From UBA4416 sp044357775 (GTDB lineage: Bacteria > Bacteroidota > Bacteroidia > B-17B0 > Aurantibacillaceae), in assembly GCA_044357775.1 (NCBI GenBank), contig JBIKOX010000002.1, positions 1 through 40,281 of the forward strand: a stretch of 40,281 nt of DNA, in the 5' to 3' direction. Below the pieces are notes generated by a model. The model was not told where the DNA came from. It worked only from the letters and a program-made list of their open reading frames with translations, and made no database searches. How positions within the stretch are numbered: the first letter of the stretch is position 1; each line of letters starts with the position of its first letter. The position numbers and the translations under genes are program-made. Below are positions 15,508-25,418 of this stretch, piece by piece.

Positions 15508-17610
15508 TTAACTCTGGTTTTTTAATTTCACCATCGTTAAAATAGTAGCAATACCAACTGTTTGTCCAGCTTGATCCACAGCATCGTATTTTTCTAAAAT
15601 GTCTGCTGAACTTGCGTCGTAAATATCTACAACCCATTTTACAATACCTGCTTTCACTTCTTCGCCGCTTGCTGCAGTTAATGGTTTATCGTTTTCAATT
15701 TTTTCTTTACACGTAAATTTTACACCAATGGTCATGCCTGGATAAATTGGGCGCGTAAAACGGCATTCATCAATACCATAGTTTAATAATACGGGTCCTT
15801 TTGGCGGATCAACGAATAAACCTGCTGCCTTTGATAAAATAAAATAACCGTGCGCAACAGTGCGTTTAAAAATGGTTCCCTCCAATGCATCAGGTTCTAA
15901 ATGTGCGTAAAACTTATCGCCTGTTAAATTTGCAAAGTTCACTAAATCCTCTTCGCTGACCGTATGTGTTGGAGTGATGGTTGTTTCGCCAACTTCTAAA
16001 TCTTCAAAATATTGACGGAATGGATGAACATCTTTAATAATTTGTTTAGCACCCACTTGGTAGTTATTTAAAATAGCTGTAATCATGGTTGGCGAACCTT
16101 GAATAGCTGTGCGTTGCAAGTAATGAAATACGCCGCGTTTTCCGCCCATCTCTTCTCCTCCACCGGCACGCCCCGGGCCGCCATGCACTAACATTGGCAT
16201 TGGCGAACCATGACCAGTGCTTTCTTTAGCACACTCTGCATTTAAAATTAAAATGCGTCCATGCATACAAGCTGCACCAATCGTATATTTACGAGCAACG
16301 GTTTCGCTAGCTGTAACTATAGAACTTACCAAACTTCCTTTACCCATTTTTGCTAATTGAATAGCGTCTTCAATAGTTTTGTATGGCATAATGGTACTAA
16401 CAGGACCAAATGCTTCTACATTATGGCAATCTGTATTGGTAAATGGCTTATCGTTATAAAAAATAATTGGCGGCATAAAAGCACCTTTGTTTTTATCGGC
16501 TCCTTTTACTTCAAAGTTTTCGAAATTACCAATGATTATTTTTTGAGTTTTAGAAAGTATTTCTACTTTTTCTTTTACTTCTATTAGTTGTGATTGCCCT
16601 GCTAATGAACCCATTCGGACACCTTCGATATTTGGGTCGCCAATTACATTTTGAGCTAAACGTTTACCTAAAGCAATTTGCACATCTTCTACCATATTTT
16701 CGGGAACAATAATACGGCGCACGGCTGTACATTTTTGTCCGGCTTTGGTGGTAATTTCTCTAGCTACTTCTTTAATAAAAATATCAAACTCCGGCATGGC
16801 TGGTGTTACATCTGTTCCCAACACACAGCAGTTTAACGAATCAGCTTCCATGTTAAAATGAACCGCTTCTTGTAATAACCGAGGATGCGCTTTCAACATT
16901 TTTCCTGTAGATGCAGAACCAGTAAAGGTTATCACATCTTGACTTTCAACATGATCTAAAATACCATTAGCGCTACCACAAATTAATTGCAAAGCGCCAG
17001 CAGGTAAAATTTTACTTGCTATAATTTCCTTTACAACGGCTTCTGTTAAAAAAGATGTTAATGCAGCGGGCTTCACAATAGCTGGAACTCCCGCTAACCA
17101 ATTCACTGCCACTTTTTCTAACATTCCCCAAACCGGAAAATTAAACGCATTAATATGAATAGCGACACCTTCTTTTGGTACGCAAATATGATGTCCTATA
17201 AATGTATTGTTTTTAGACAAGCGCGCTACATCTCCTTCGTAACAAAAAGTTTCATTTGGAAATTGGCGACGCAGCGATGCGTAAGCAAATAAATTACCAA
17301 TACCTCCTTCAATATCTACCCAACTATCAACGCGGGTTGCTCCGGTTGCCCAAGATACTTTATAAAAGTCTTCTTTTTTAGCCATTAAATGCATAGCTAA
17401 CGCTTTAAGCATTAAGCCTCGTTGCTGAAAAGTTAACTTACGTAAGTTTGGTCCGCCAACACTGCGCGCATACTCACACATTTTAGCAAAGTCTAGTCCC
17501 TTGCTACTTGCGGTAGCAACCACATCGCCAGTAATGGCATTAAATAATTCTTGTCCGTTATCTGCTCCTGCAACCCATTGGTCTAAAGCATAATTTTGTA
17601 ATTTGTTCAT
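15508..17610 (-). CDS. paaZ: PaaZ, bifunctional oxepin-CoA hydrolase / semialdehyde dehydrogenase
   Basis: A protein of 700 residues, full length for PaaZ. It opens the oxepin-CoA ring and oxidises the resulting aldehyde to 3-oxo-5,6-dehydrosuberyl-CoA in phenylacetate breakdown, using NADP. The aldehyde dehydrogenase domain (about 1-520) has the general base E255 (FNMEAD) and the nucleophile C294 (KAGQKCTAVRR). The C-terminal MaoC-type hydratase domain has D565 and H570 (TGDKFYAH) and TVAHGYF. No other paa gene lies in the window, so it either works with distant genes or has an isolated role. It is downstream of kup on the same strand with 86 bases between them. Confidence 0.95.
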   Translation of the reverse strand: MNKLQNYALDQWVAGADNGQELFNAITGDVVATASSKGLDFAKMCEYARSVGGPNLRKLTFQQRGLMLKALAMHLMAKKEDFYKVSWATGATRVDSWVDIEGGIGNLFAYASLRRQFPNETFCYEGDVARLSKNNTFIGHHICVPKEGVAIHINAFNFPVWGMLEKVAVNWLAGVPAIVKPAALTSFLTEAVVKEIIASKILPAGALQLICGSANGILDHVESQDVITFTGSASTGKMLKAHPRLLQEAVHFNMEADSLNCCVLGTDVTPAMPEFDIFIKEVAREITTKAGQKCTAVRRIIVPENMVEDVQIALGKRLAQNVIGDPNIEGVRMGSLAGQSQLIEVKEKVEILSKTQKIIIGNFENFEVKGADKNKGAFMPPIIFYNDKPFTNTDCHNVEAFGPVSTIMPYKTIEDAIQLAKMGKGSLVSSIVTASETVARKYTIGAACMHGRILILNAECAKESTGHGSPMPMLVHGGPGRAGGGEEMGGKRGVFHYLQRTAIQGSPTMITAILNNYQVGAKQIIKDVHPFRQYFEDLEVGETTITPTHTVSEEDLVNFANLTGDKFYAHLEPDALEGTIFKRTVAHGYFILSKAAGLFVDPPKGPVLLNYGIDECRFTRPIYPGMTIGVKFTCKEKIENDKPLTAASGEEVKAGIVKWVVDIYDASSADILEKYDAVDQAGQTVGIATILTMVKLKNQS

Positions 17611-17696
17611 AGAAATAATAGACTAATTAGAATTGAAAATTAGCGAATAAAAATGGGAATACAAATACTATTTAAAATCGTTCAGAAAAAGAAAAA

Positions 17697-19649
17697 CTAC
17701 ATAATGCGATGTAAGTTAATGTCCTTTGGTGGCTTAATAATCATTGGAAATTTTTCAATTTTTACGGAGCTACTATCTAATCCAAAAGCTTTTGCTTCGC
17801 TTAAACTGAAACGTTTTAAGAAGAAATAAACCGTTAAAACTAATTTTTCAAATAAAGGTAAATCATTTTCGTAGGACAAGAATTTCTCTAAAACAACAAA
17901 TTTAAAATCGCCGATAATATTGTTTTTATTTAATGATTCGTATCGACTAGTAATATCCACTTCTTTGTTCTTCACTAAATCTTCTACTACTTTTCTAAAC
18001 ATTAAATTAACGCGAGGCGCTACTTTAAATCCAAGTTTAAAATCAACCCTAATAATATCGTCTGCTGCAATGTGCGTTACTTTATAATCCATACGATAAG
18101 GCTCGTCCATCACATCTACATGAACAAACCAATAGATGTCAGCTTTTTTAGGGCGCTTTTGTAAAATAGAATAAATTACTTTCGATTCGATTTTTAACGA
18201 ATCGTTAGCACTTGTCATATAAACTAAATGGGTTGCATATTTTTGAATGGAAGAATCAACGCTTAAATCGCATAACATTTGAGTATAGGTATTTAAAGGT
18301 ACCAAATCAGTATACCTTTCTCTTATTGATTTAGCAATATACCAGCAAGCCATAATACCTGCTAGGAACAAAGCAATTAGTAAGGTAATGTAGCCACCTT
18401 TTGGGAATTTTTCGAGCAAGGCAATTAAAAATGCCAATTCAACTATAATATACACCGAAATAAATGTGTAAATAAATACTTTGTGATACTTTTTTATGCG
18501 CATAAAAAATGCTAACAATCGCGACGACATAATCATCCCTAAAATAATGGTTAAACCATAAGCCGCTTCCATATTTTTTGCTTCTTTAAAAAATAAAACA
18601 ATTGCTACACATCCAAAATATAATAACCAATTTATAGACGGAATATACATTTGCCCTTTTGCATCCGAAGGATATTTGATTCCAACTTTAGGCCAAAAAT
18701 TTAAACGCATTGCCTCATTAATTAATGTAAAAGATCCGCTAATTAATGCTTGGGAGGCCACAACCGTGGCTACTGTTGCAATACCAATTCCTACAGGCAA
18801 AAACCATTCGGGCATAATGGCAAAAAAAGGATTTTTTCCATTTAGTGTTTTGCCGTCCATGGTAATTAACCAAGCTGTTTGCCCCATATAATTTAGAACT
18901 AACATTGATTTTACAAAAATCCAAGAAATACGAATATTATCTCTGCCGCAATGTCCCATATCTGAATACAAAGCTTCTGCCCCCGTTGTGCATAAAAAAA
19001 CGGAACCTAATAACCAAAACGCGCCCGGATGATTTATTAATAAATCAATTCCGTAATAAGGATTTAACGCTTTTAAAACTGTAAGATTATGACTTAAGCC
19101 CACAACGCCCATAACACCTAGCGTTATAAACCACACTAACATTACTGGCCCAAAAAATTTACCAATAAATTTTGTTCCAAATTGTTGAATAAAAAATAAA
19201 AAAGTGATAATGGCAATAACGATTGGTATAGTTGGTATATCTGAAAAACGAGGAATTAATCTTAATCCCTCAACTGCCGAAGCGACCGAAATAGGAGGCG
19301 TTATAATTCCTTCGCCCAATATACAACAGCCGCCAATAATAGCCGGAAATATTAACCATTTTACCTTTGTTCGTTTTACTAATGTATATAACGAAAAAAT
19401 TCCACCTTCACCTTTGTTATCTGCCCTCAATGTAAAAATGACATATTTAATAGTGGTTTGTAATGTGATAGTCCAAAATACCAGAGACATAGCTCCAATA
19501 ATTACCGACGACTTAATTACAGTTGAGCCAACAATGGCGCTCATTACATATAATGGCGACGTGCCAATATCTCCATAAATAATTCCGAGAGTAACTAATA
19601 AACCAGCTGCCGTAATTTTACTAATGTGTCCGTGACTTTGATTGCTCAT
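17697..19649 (-). CDS. kup: Kup family potassium uptake transporter
   Basis: A protein of 650 residues from the ATG at 19649 (SNQSHGHISK); an upstream ATG at 19691 would add 14 unlikely residues. The inner-membrane K+/H+ symporter family is shown by GIIYGDIGTSPLYV near the N-terminus, GEGGIFSLYTLV, about 12 membrane helices over residues 20-460, and GTGAEALYSDMGHCG-like sequence (here CTTGAEALYSDMGHCG). A soluble C-terminal domain (about 470-650) follows. Transcription probably starts in the 155-base gap shared with the divergent T9SS gene at 19847. Potassium supply would be independent of the neighbours. Confidence 0.95.
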   Translation of the reverse strand: MSNQSHGHISKITAAGLLVTLGIIYGDIGTSPLYVMSAIVGSTVIKSSVIIGAMSLVFWTITLQTTIKYVIFTLRADNKGEGGIFSLYTLVKRTKVKWLIFPAIIGGCCILGEGIITPPISVASAVEGLRLIPRFSDIPTIPIVIAIITFLFFIQQFGTKFIGKFFGPVMLVWFITLGVMGVVGLSHNLTVLKALNPYYGIDLLINHPGAFWLLGSVFLCTTGAEALYSDMGHCGRDNIRISWIFVKSMLVLNYMGQTAWLITMDGKTLNGKNPFFAIMPEWFLPVGIGIATVATVVASQALISGSFTLINEAMRLNFWPKVGIKYPSDAKGQMYIPSINWLLYFGCVAIVLFFKEAKNMEAAYGLTIILGMIMSSRLLAFFMRIKKYHKVFIYTFISVYIIVELAFLIALLEKFPKGGYITLLIALFLAGIMACWYIAKSIRERYTDLVPLNTYTQMLCDLSVDSSIQKYATHLVYMTSANDSLKIESKVIYSILQKRPKKADIYWFVHVDVMDEPYRMDYKVTHIAADDIIRVDFKLGFKVAPRVNLMFRKVVEDLVKNKEVDITSRYESLNKNNIIGDFKFVVLEKFLSYENDLPLFEKLVLTVYFFLKRFSLSEAKAFGLDSSSVKIEKFPMIIKPPKDINLHRIM

Positions 19650-19846
19650 TGATTTGGTTGTTAAAGTTTTAAAATTACTACTATTACACACGCTAAATTG
19701 CTTTTAGCATCAAATAATTATAAAATAAATAGTTTAATAAATTTGATTTTTTGAAACTAATATCGTTTACTTGCAAAAACGCAATTTTAGGTCTTTTTTT
19801 CAAAATAGTTTATTACCTTTAAATACTTAATTTTTAAAAATTAAAA

Positions 19847-21700
19847 ATGAAAGCTTCAAGTTACTTTTTCTTGCTTTTAATGTCAATAACATATATCACC
19901 GCTCAAACAAGTAGCAGTAGCAAGTATTTTAATCATGTAAAAAAAGCAACCGTAAATTTTGCGGAAATCACTCAAGATTTTAGTCCTACTCTATTAGTGA
20001 AAGAAATGCCAAAACCGGGCAATGAAAAAATGGTTTATTATAATTATCCTGAACCAAAAGAAAAAAACAAACTAAACCAAAGAACTCAAACACCATTATC
20101 AAATTTAAATTTGGGAACTAACTTTTTTGGCAATCCATATAGTTCAAGCACACCAACTGATAATGATCTTGCTATTTCAGATTCTGGAATGATCGTTTCT
20201 GTGATCAACACAAATATCTTAGTATATAACACAAAAACTTCTGTTGCTTCACCTATAAAATCATTAGCGGCTTTTACTACGCCTGTAAATAGCAAGCATC
20301 AGGAATTTGACCCAAAGGTCATGTACGATCCAAAAGCAGATAAATTTGTTTTGATGTGCCCTGTTGGTTTTGTAGATTCTACTAGTAAAATAATTGTGGG
20401 GTTTTCACAAACTAACGACCCAAATGGTAATTGGAACTTATATACTTTACCGGGCAATCCTCTAAACAATAATCTGTGGTCTGATTATCCAATGATATCC
20501 ATGACCGAAAAAGAATTATTTTTAAGTATTAATTTGTTATATAACGATAGCTCATGGCAAACTGGATTTGTAGAAACCGTTATTTGGCAAATGAAAAAAG
20601 ATAGCGGTTACGCTGGTTTACCATTAGGTTCTCTATTACATCACACTATTAAATTTAATGGAAAAGCTATTCGCAATTTATGTCCGGCAAAAGGTGGCAG
20701 TAAATTATATACCCCAAATATGTATTTTGTTTCTAACAGAAATTTAGCTTCACAAAATGACACCGTTTTTTTAGTTGAAGTTACCGATACTATTGGAGCA
20801 CCAACAAATACTGTTACTGCCAAAGTGCTTGTAACACCTCAGCCATATTACTTTCCGCCAAGTGGCAGGCAAACTTCGGTCACACAAAGTTTAGCCACCA
20901 ACGATAGCAGAAATTTAGGGGCTTTTTATGAAAACAATAAAATTCATTACGTGCATAATACTAAAAACCCAATTAATAATCAGGTTACTATTTATTATGG
21001 AGTTATTGATAATCCACAAAATACAAACCCAACTATAAATGGTTACATTATCAATAACGACACGGTTGATTTTGCTTATCCAAATATCTCGTATGCAGGT
21101 TTAAATAATTTAGATAACACAGCGATTGTTTCATTTGATCATTCTTCTAACAAAATATTTGCGGGCGTTTCTGCTATAAAGGCAGATGGAAATGGTAATT
21201 TTTCGAATGTATTAAGAATAAAAAGTGGGACTAATTTTGTGAACGTGCTATCTGGTAATTTAGAACGTTGGGGAGATTATTCAGGCTCGCAGCACCAATA
21301 CAATAAACCAGGAATAGTTTGGATGAGTGGCTATTACGCTTACAATATCAATTTAACCAATAAAAATAAGCATGGCGCTTGGATTGCTCAACTTTCTGTT
21401 GATACACTCTTAGTTACAAATACACAAAGTCATAATGCTAACAATGATTTTGCTCCGTTAATTTTTCCAAATCCTGCACTGGATATCTTTAATGTAGATA
21501 TTAATTTAAATCGTCCGGAATATTTAAGTTTTGAGCTGTATGATGTAAACGGAAAATTAATTGAACTATTATTAAAAGATTGGGTTAAAACCAAAACAAA
21601 CACCTTTAGTTTTAGTTTAAAAGATGTAAGCAGTGGTATATACCTTTTAAAAATAACAGGAAGCACAACCAACCTTACAAAAAAAATTATTAAACAATAA
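19847..21700 (+). CDS. Secreted protein with T9SS type A sorting domain
   Basis: A protein of 617 residues. A signal peptide (about 1-19, FFLLLMSITYITAQ) is followed by a Ser/Lys-rich linker. A beta-rich core (about 85-510) carries patterns such as FDPKVMYDPKADKFVL, FSQTNDPNGNWNLY and LWSDYPMISM, which recall beta-propeller proteins. A type A sorting domain closes it (about 535-617, FPNPALDIFNVD, YDVNGKLIE, SGIYLLKITG). Export through the type IX system is expected. The substrate or partner is unknown. A 7/8 -7 box TACCTTTA at 19814-19821 precedes it. The next exported protein starts six bases after its stop, so both are probably one transcript. Confidence 0.85.
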   Translation: MKASSYFFLLLMSITYITAQTSSSSKYFNHVKKATVNFAEITQDFSPTLLVKEMPKPGNEKMVYYNYPEPKEKNKLNQRTQTPLSNLNLGTNFFGNPYSSSTPTDNDLAISDSGMIVSVINTNILVYNTKTSVASPIKSLAAFTTPVNSKHQEFDPKVMYDPKADKFVLMCPVGFVDSTSKIIVGFSQTNDPNGNWNLYTLPGNPLNNNLWSDYPMISMTEKELFLSINLLYNDSSWQTGFVETVIWQMKKDSGYAGLPLGSLLHHTIKFNGKAIRNLCPAKGGSKLYTPNMYFVSNRNLASQNDTVFLVEVTDTIGAPTNTVTAKVLVTPQPYYFPPSGRQTSVTQSLATNDSRNLGAFYENNKIHYVHNTKNPINNQVTIYYGVIDNPQNTNPTINGYIINNDTVDFAYPNISYAGLNNLDNTAIVSFDHSSNKIFAGVSAIKADGNGNFSNVLRIKSGTNFVNVLSGNLERWGDYSGSQHQYNKPGIVWMSGYYAYNINLTNKNKHGAWIAQLSVDTLLVTNTQSHNANNDFAPLIFPNPALDIFNVDINLNRPEYLSFELYDVNGKLIELLLKDWVKTKTNTFSFSLKDVSSGIYLLKITGSTTNLTKKIIKQ

Positions 21701-21706
21701 AAAATC

Positions 21707-24415
21707 ATGTTCAAGTTGCGTTATAATTTACTTTTATTTTTTTGTATTGGACTTGCCTTTACTTTAAAAGCTACGCATAATCGCGCAGGAGAGATAACTT
21801 ATAAATGGAAATATGGTTATACTTATGAAATAAAAGTGACAACTTACACAAATGTTGGCGGAAATAATTTAGCAGATAGATGCGAAGACACCGTTTATTT
21901 TGGAGATGGAACACGAGCAATTGTTTTACGAAGTAATGGCCCTTGCAATGGAGGCTGCTCACCGGCATGTGAAGGCGTAATTTTACCAGGAGGCACTATA
22001 AAGATAAATGAATATATTACTACTCATGGTTATGATGGTCCAGGAAATTATTTAATTAGTATGGAAGACCCTAACAGAAATGCAGGCGTTATCAATATAC
22101 CTAACTCTGTAGATCAAGTATTTTACATAGAATCTTACTTGGTTATTCCTACTTACGGAACGCGTATAAATAATTCGCCTATTCTTACCTACCGACCAAT
22201 TGATAATGGATGTGTTGGCAAATGTTTTTTACATAATCCCGGTGCTTATGATTTAGATGGGGATAGTATATCATACGAATTAACAACTTGCAGAGGTCGT
22301 TTAGGTGCAACCTGCCCAGGATACACTTATCCCGCAACTGGAGGCGGAACTTATAATGTTAATGCAACAACAGGTACATTAACTTGGTGCACTCCACAGT
22401 TACAAGGCGAATATAATTTAGCGATGCTCATTAAAGAATGGCGCAAAAACGACGATGGAAATTATTTTTTAATCGGTTACATTTTAAGGGATTTACAAGT
22501 TGATGTAGGTGCATGCAACAATAATCAGCCTTCTATTAATGCTATTACTGATACATGTGTAGAAGCTGGTAGCATCATTACAAAAATTATAAAAGCAACA
22601 GATCCTGATAATGATATTTTAACCATGGAAGCAAATGGCGGTCCGTTTGGAGTAACATCCCCTATCGCTACATTTTCATCTCCAACAGGTTTAACACCAA
22701 TTTCAGGCTTGTTTACTTGGCAAACATCCTGCAACCATATCCGAAAAACGCCTTATCAAGTTACCATAAAAGTAAAAGATAATGATCCATCTGTAAACTT
22801 GGTGGATTTTAAAACATTCAACATTACTATCGTTGCTCCGCCACCATTAAACTTAACAGCAGTTGCCTTGGGGACAAGCGTAAATTTAAAATGGACAAAG
22901 CCAATTTGTCGGCAGTTAACAGGAAACAAAATTGAAAGGTATTGTATTTACAGAAAACAAAATTGCACGCCATGGCTTCATGCGGATTGCGAAGTGGGAG
23001 TGCCTGCATACACTGGTTATACAAAAATTGGATGCACCACAAATTTAAATGATACAACCTTTTTAGATACTAATAATGGAGGAGGATTGTCGCAAGGCAC
23101 CAATTATAGTTATGTGGTTATTGCCGTATATACTGATTTAGCAGAAAGTTACGCCTCTAATCAAGTATGTGTTCAATTAAAGCGTGATATTCCCATCCTA
23201 GTAAATGTTGATGTTCAAACAACTGATATTACTATTGGCTCTATATTTATAAGATGGCTTAAACCAAGTTTAGGTTCTAATGCACTCGATACGATTTCAA
23301 TTCCTGGTCCTTACGAATTTAGATTAGTGCATCACGATGGATTTACTGGAACATTTTCAACGGTTTACTCCACAACAAGTCAATTTTTTGCAGGATTTAA
23401 TCAGCTCTCAGATACAACTTTTGTGCACACAGGAAATTCAACAAGTTTTCCATTTTTATTAAACACGCAAACCATTCCTCACACTTATAAAATCGAATTC
23501 TATGCGAATGGTCAATTTATTGGTAACGGACAAAAAGCGTCTTCCGTATTTTTAACTAGTAACCCAAGCGACAACAAATTAACTTTAAATTGGCAAAGAC
23601 AAGTGCCTTGGTTGAATTACAAATATTACATCTTTAGAAAAACACCAGTACAAACTACATTTACATTACACGATAGCACAACTGCAGTGACATACACCGA
23701 CACAGGATTAGTAAATGGTGCTACTTACTGTTATAAAATTCAAAGTAAAGGCAATTATTCCGATCCAACCATTTTTAGTCCGTTGTTAAATTTCTCGCAA
23801 GAAGTGTGCAATAAGCCTAAGGATACAACGCCACCTTGCGCGCCAAAATTACAAATTGTATCAGATTGTATAACTCCTAGCTTGATGTTGCAATGGAATA
23901 ATCCAAATCATTCTTGCAGCGATGACGTTGTACAATACAATATTTATTTTGCAGAAACAGAAAATGATAATTTAGTTTTAACGGATTCTATTAAACTATT
24001 AAATGACACTGTACTTGTATTTGATAATTTAACATCAATAGCCGGATGTTATGCAATAACCGCCGTTGATTCATTTGCAAATGAAAGTGCTCAAAGCGTT
24101 AAAGTATGTGTAGATAATTGTCCTGAATATGAATTGCCAAACGTTGTTACATTAAATGGAGATGGCGTGAATGATTTTTTTAAAGCCATCAAAAATAAAT
24201 TCATAAAGGATATCGATTTAAAAATATATAACCGCTGGGGAACATTAGTTTACGAAACTACTGACGCTGCATTTTTATGGGATGGTAAAACGATTCAATC
24301 AAAACAATTATGCAGCGAAGGAACCTACTTTTACACCTGTCAAGTTAATGAGATACGAGTAGTTGGAATTGTTTCAAGAAATTTAAAAGGATTTTTGCAA
24401 ATTTTTCAAAAATAA
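21707..24415 (+). CDS. Large secreted protein with gliding-motility-type (CHU_C, T9SS type B) C-terminus
   Basis: A protein of 902 residues. A signal peptide (about 1-22) leads to ATHNRAGEITYKWKYGYTYE, a start often seen in Bacteroidota surface proteins. A Cys-containing beta-rich domain (about 40-270), a cadherin/Ig-like part (about 275-380) and several fibronectin III-like repeats (about 385-820) follow. The type B domain at the end (about 825-902) has PNVVTLNGDGVNDFF, IYNRWGTLVYE and WDGK, with GTYFYTCQV. Type B domains direct export by the type IX system with PorP/SprF-like partners, and none is encoded nearby. Probably adhesin-like; no enzyme motif seen. Confidence 0.88.
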   Translation: MFKLRYNLLLFFCIGLAFTLKATHNRAGEITYKWKYGYTYEIKVTTYTNVGGNNLADRCEDTVYFGDGTRAIVLRSNGPCNGGCSPACEGVILPGGTIKINEYITTHGYDGPGNYLISMEDPNRNAGVINIPNSVDQVFYIESYLVIPTYGTRINNSPILTYRPIDNGCVGKCFLHNPGAYDLDGDSISYELTTCRGRLGATCPGYTYPATGGGTYNVNATTGTLTWCTPQLQGEYNLAMLIKEWRKNDDGNYFLIGYILRDLQVDVGACNNNQPSINAITDTCVEAGSIITKIIKATDPDNDILTMEANGGPFGVTSPIATFSSPTGLTPISGLFTWQTSCNHIRKTPYQVTIKVKDNDPSVNLVDFKTFNITIVAPPPLNLTAVALGTSVNLKWTKPICRQLTGNKIERYCIYRKQNCTPWLHADCEVGVPAYTGYTKIGCTTNLNDTTFLDTNNGGGLSQGTNYSYVVIAVYTDLAESYASNQVCVQLKRDIPILVNVDVQTTDITIGSIFIRWLKPSLGSNALDTISIPGPYEFRLVHHDGFTGTFSTVYSTTSQFFAGFNQLSDTTFVHTGNSTSFPFLLNTQTIPHTYKIEFYANGQFIGNGQKASSVFLTSNPSDNKLTLNWQRQVPWLNYKYYIFRKTPVQTTFTLHDSTTAVTYTDTGLVNGATYCYKIQSKGNYSDPTIFSPLLNFSQEVCNKPKDTTPPCAPKLQIVSDCITPSLMLQWNNPNHSCSDDVVQYNIYFAETENDNLVLTDSIKLLNDTVLVFDNLTSIAGCYAITAVDSFANESAQSVKVCVDNCPEYELPNVVTLNGDGVNDFFKAIKNKFIKDIDLKIYNRWGTLVYETTDAAFLWDGKTIQSKQLCSEGTYFYTCQVNEIRVVGIVSRNLKGFLQIFQK

Positions 24416-24441
24416 TTAATTCATACTATCTATAAGTAATT

Positions 24442-25401
24442 GTGTCTAAAAGGACTTCGCTCATATTTTTTATTTTAGTGGGATACATTGTTTTACAATT
24501 TTTATGGTGGGAAATTTTATTAGCAAAACAATCTGATGCTATTATTTCGTTAAAACAAAATATCGCCGCCTTGTCATCTACGGATGATAAAATTATTTTG
24601 CGGGATGTTGAAATCTTGCAAAATAAAAAAACCAATCAGCTATATATGATAGTTGGCGAAGGAACTGTTTTTTTACTCATCTTATTATTTGGAGTTTATC
24701 AAGTTAGAAAATCTATTAAAAAAGAAACCGAACTAGCAGATCAAAAAAGTAATTTTATTTTAAGTGTATCGCACGAATTAAAAACACCAATTGCAGCTAC
24801 TAAACTTCAATTGCAAACTTTACTTAAGCACGATTTAGAAAGAGAAAAGCAAAAAGAACTATTAAATAATGCGCTGAACGAAACAAGCCGCTTGCACAAA
24901 CTAGTGGATAATGTTTTAATGGCCAATCAAATTGACAACAACAACTTAATTGCTAATAAGGAAAATTTAGATTTAAGTGGTTTAACCGAACAAACAGTTA
25001 AACGCTATTTCACGGACTTTATTGAAAAACATCAACTTCAATTACATATCGAAAAAGATATTACTTACTGCGGCGATAAAGAACTACTGCCATCCATCAT
25101 TATTAATTTAATAGAAAATGCCATTAAATATTCTGCCGAATTAGTGGATATTAACGTGTTTTTAAAATCAGTTAATGGCAAAATAATTTTAGAAATTCAA
25201 GATTTAGGTTGCGGTGTTGAGGAAAATGAGAAAGAAATAGTTTTTCAAAAATTTTTTAGGAGTGGTGATGAAAACACCCGAAAAACAAAGGGAACGGGTA
25301 TAGGTTTATACATTGTAAAAAGTATTTGTGATATCCATCACATAAAAATAAATATATTGAATAACAGGCCAAATGGAAGTATTTTTCAACTTCACTTGTA
25401 A
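24442..25401 (+). CDS. Membrane sensor histidine kinase, no partner regulator nearby
   Basis: A protein of 319 residues starting at GTG. Two membrane helices (about 6-28 and 66-88) flank a short periplasmic loop of about 35 residues, with no HAMP domain. The H-box is FILSVSHELKTPIAA (His near 110), the N-box IIINLIENAIKYS, and the ATP lid motifs are DLGCGV and GTGIGLYIV. This is a HisKA/HATPase_c kinase. No response regulator is encoded in the window. It starts 26 bases after the T9SS type B gene and ends 17 bases before a lipoprotein gene, so it may be co-transcribed with the importer's binding protein and monitor the same signal. That link is inference. Confidence 0.9.
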   Translation: MSKRTSLIFFILVGYIVLQFLWWEILLAKQSDAIISLKQNIAALSSTDDKIILRDVEILQNKKTNQLYMIVGEGTVFLLILLFGVYQVRKSIKKETELADQKSNFILSVSHELKTPIAATKLQLQTLLKHDLEREKQKELLNNALNETSRLHKLVDNVLMANQIDNNNLIANKENLDLSGLTEQTVKRYFTDFIEKHQLQLHIEKDITYCGDKELLPSIIINLIENAIKYSAELVDINVFLKSVNGKIILEIQDLGCGVEENEKEIVFQKFFRSGDENTRKTKGTGIGLYIVKSICDIHHIKINILNNRPNGSIFQLHL

Positions 25402-25418
25402 TTAGTAGGCGCTAAACT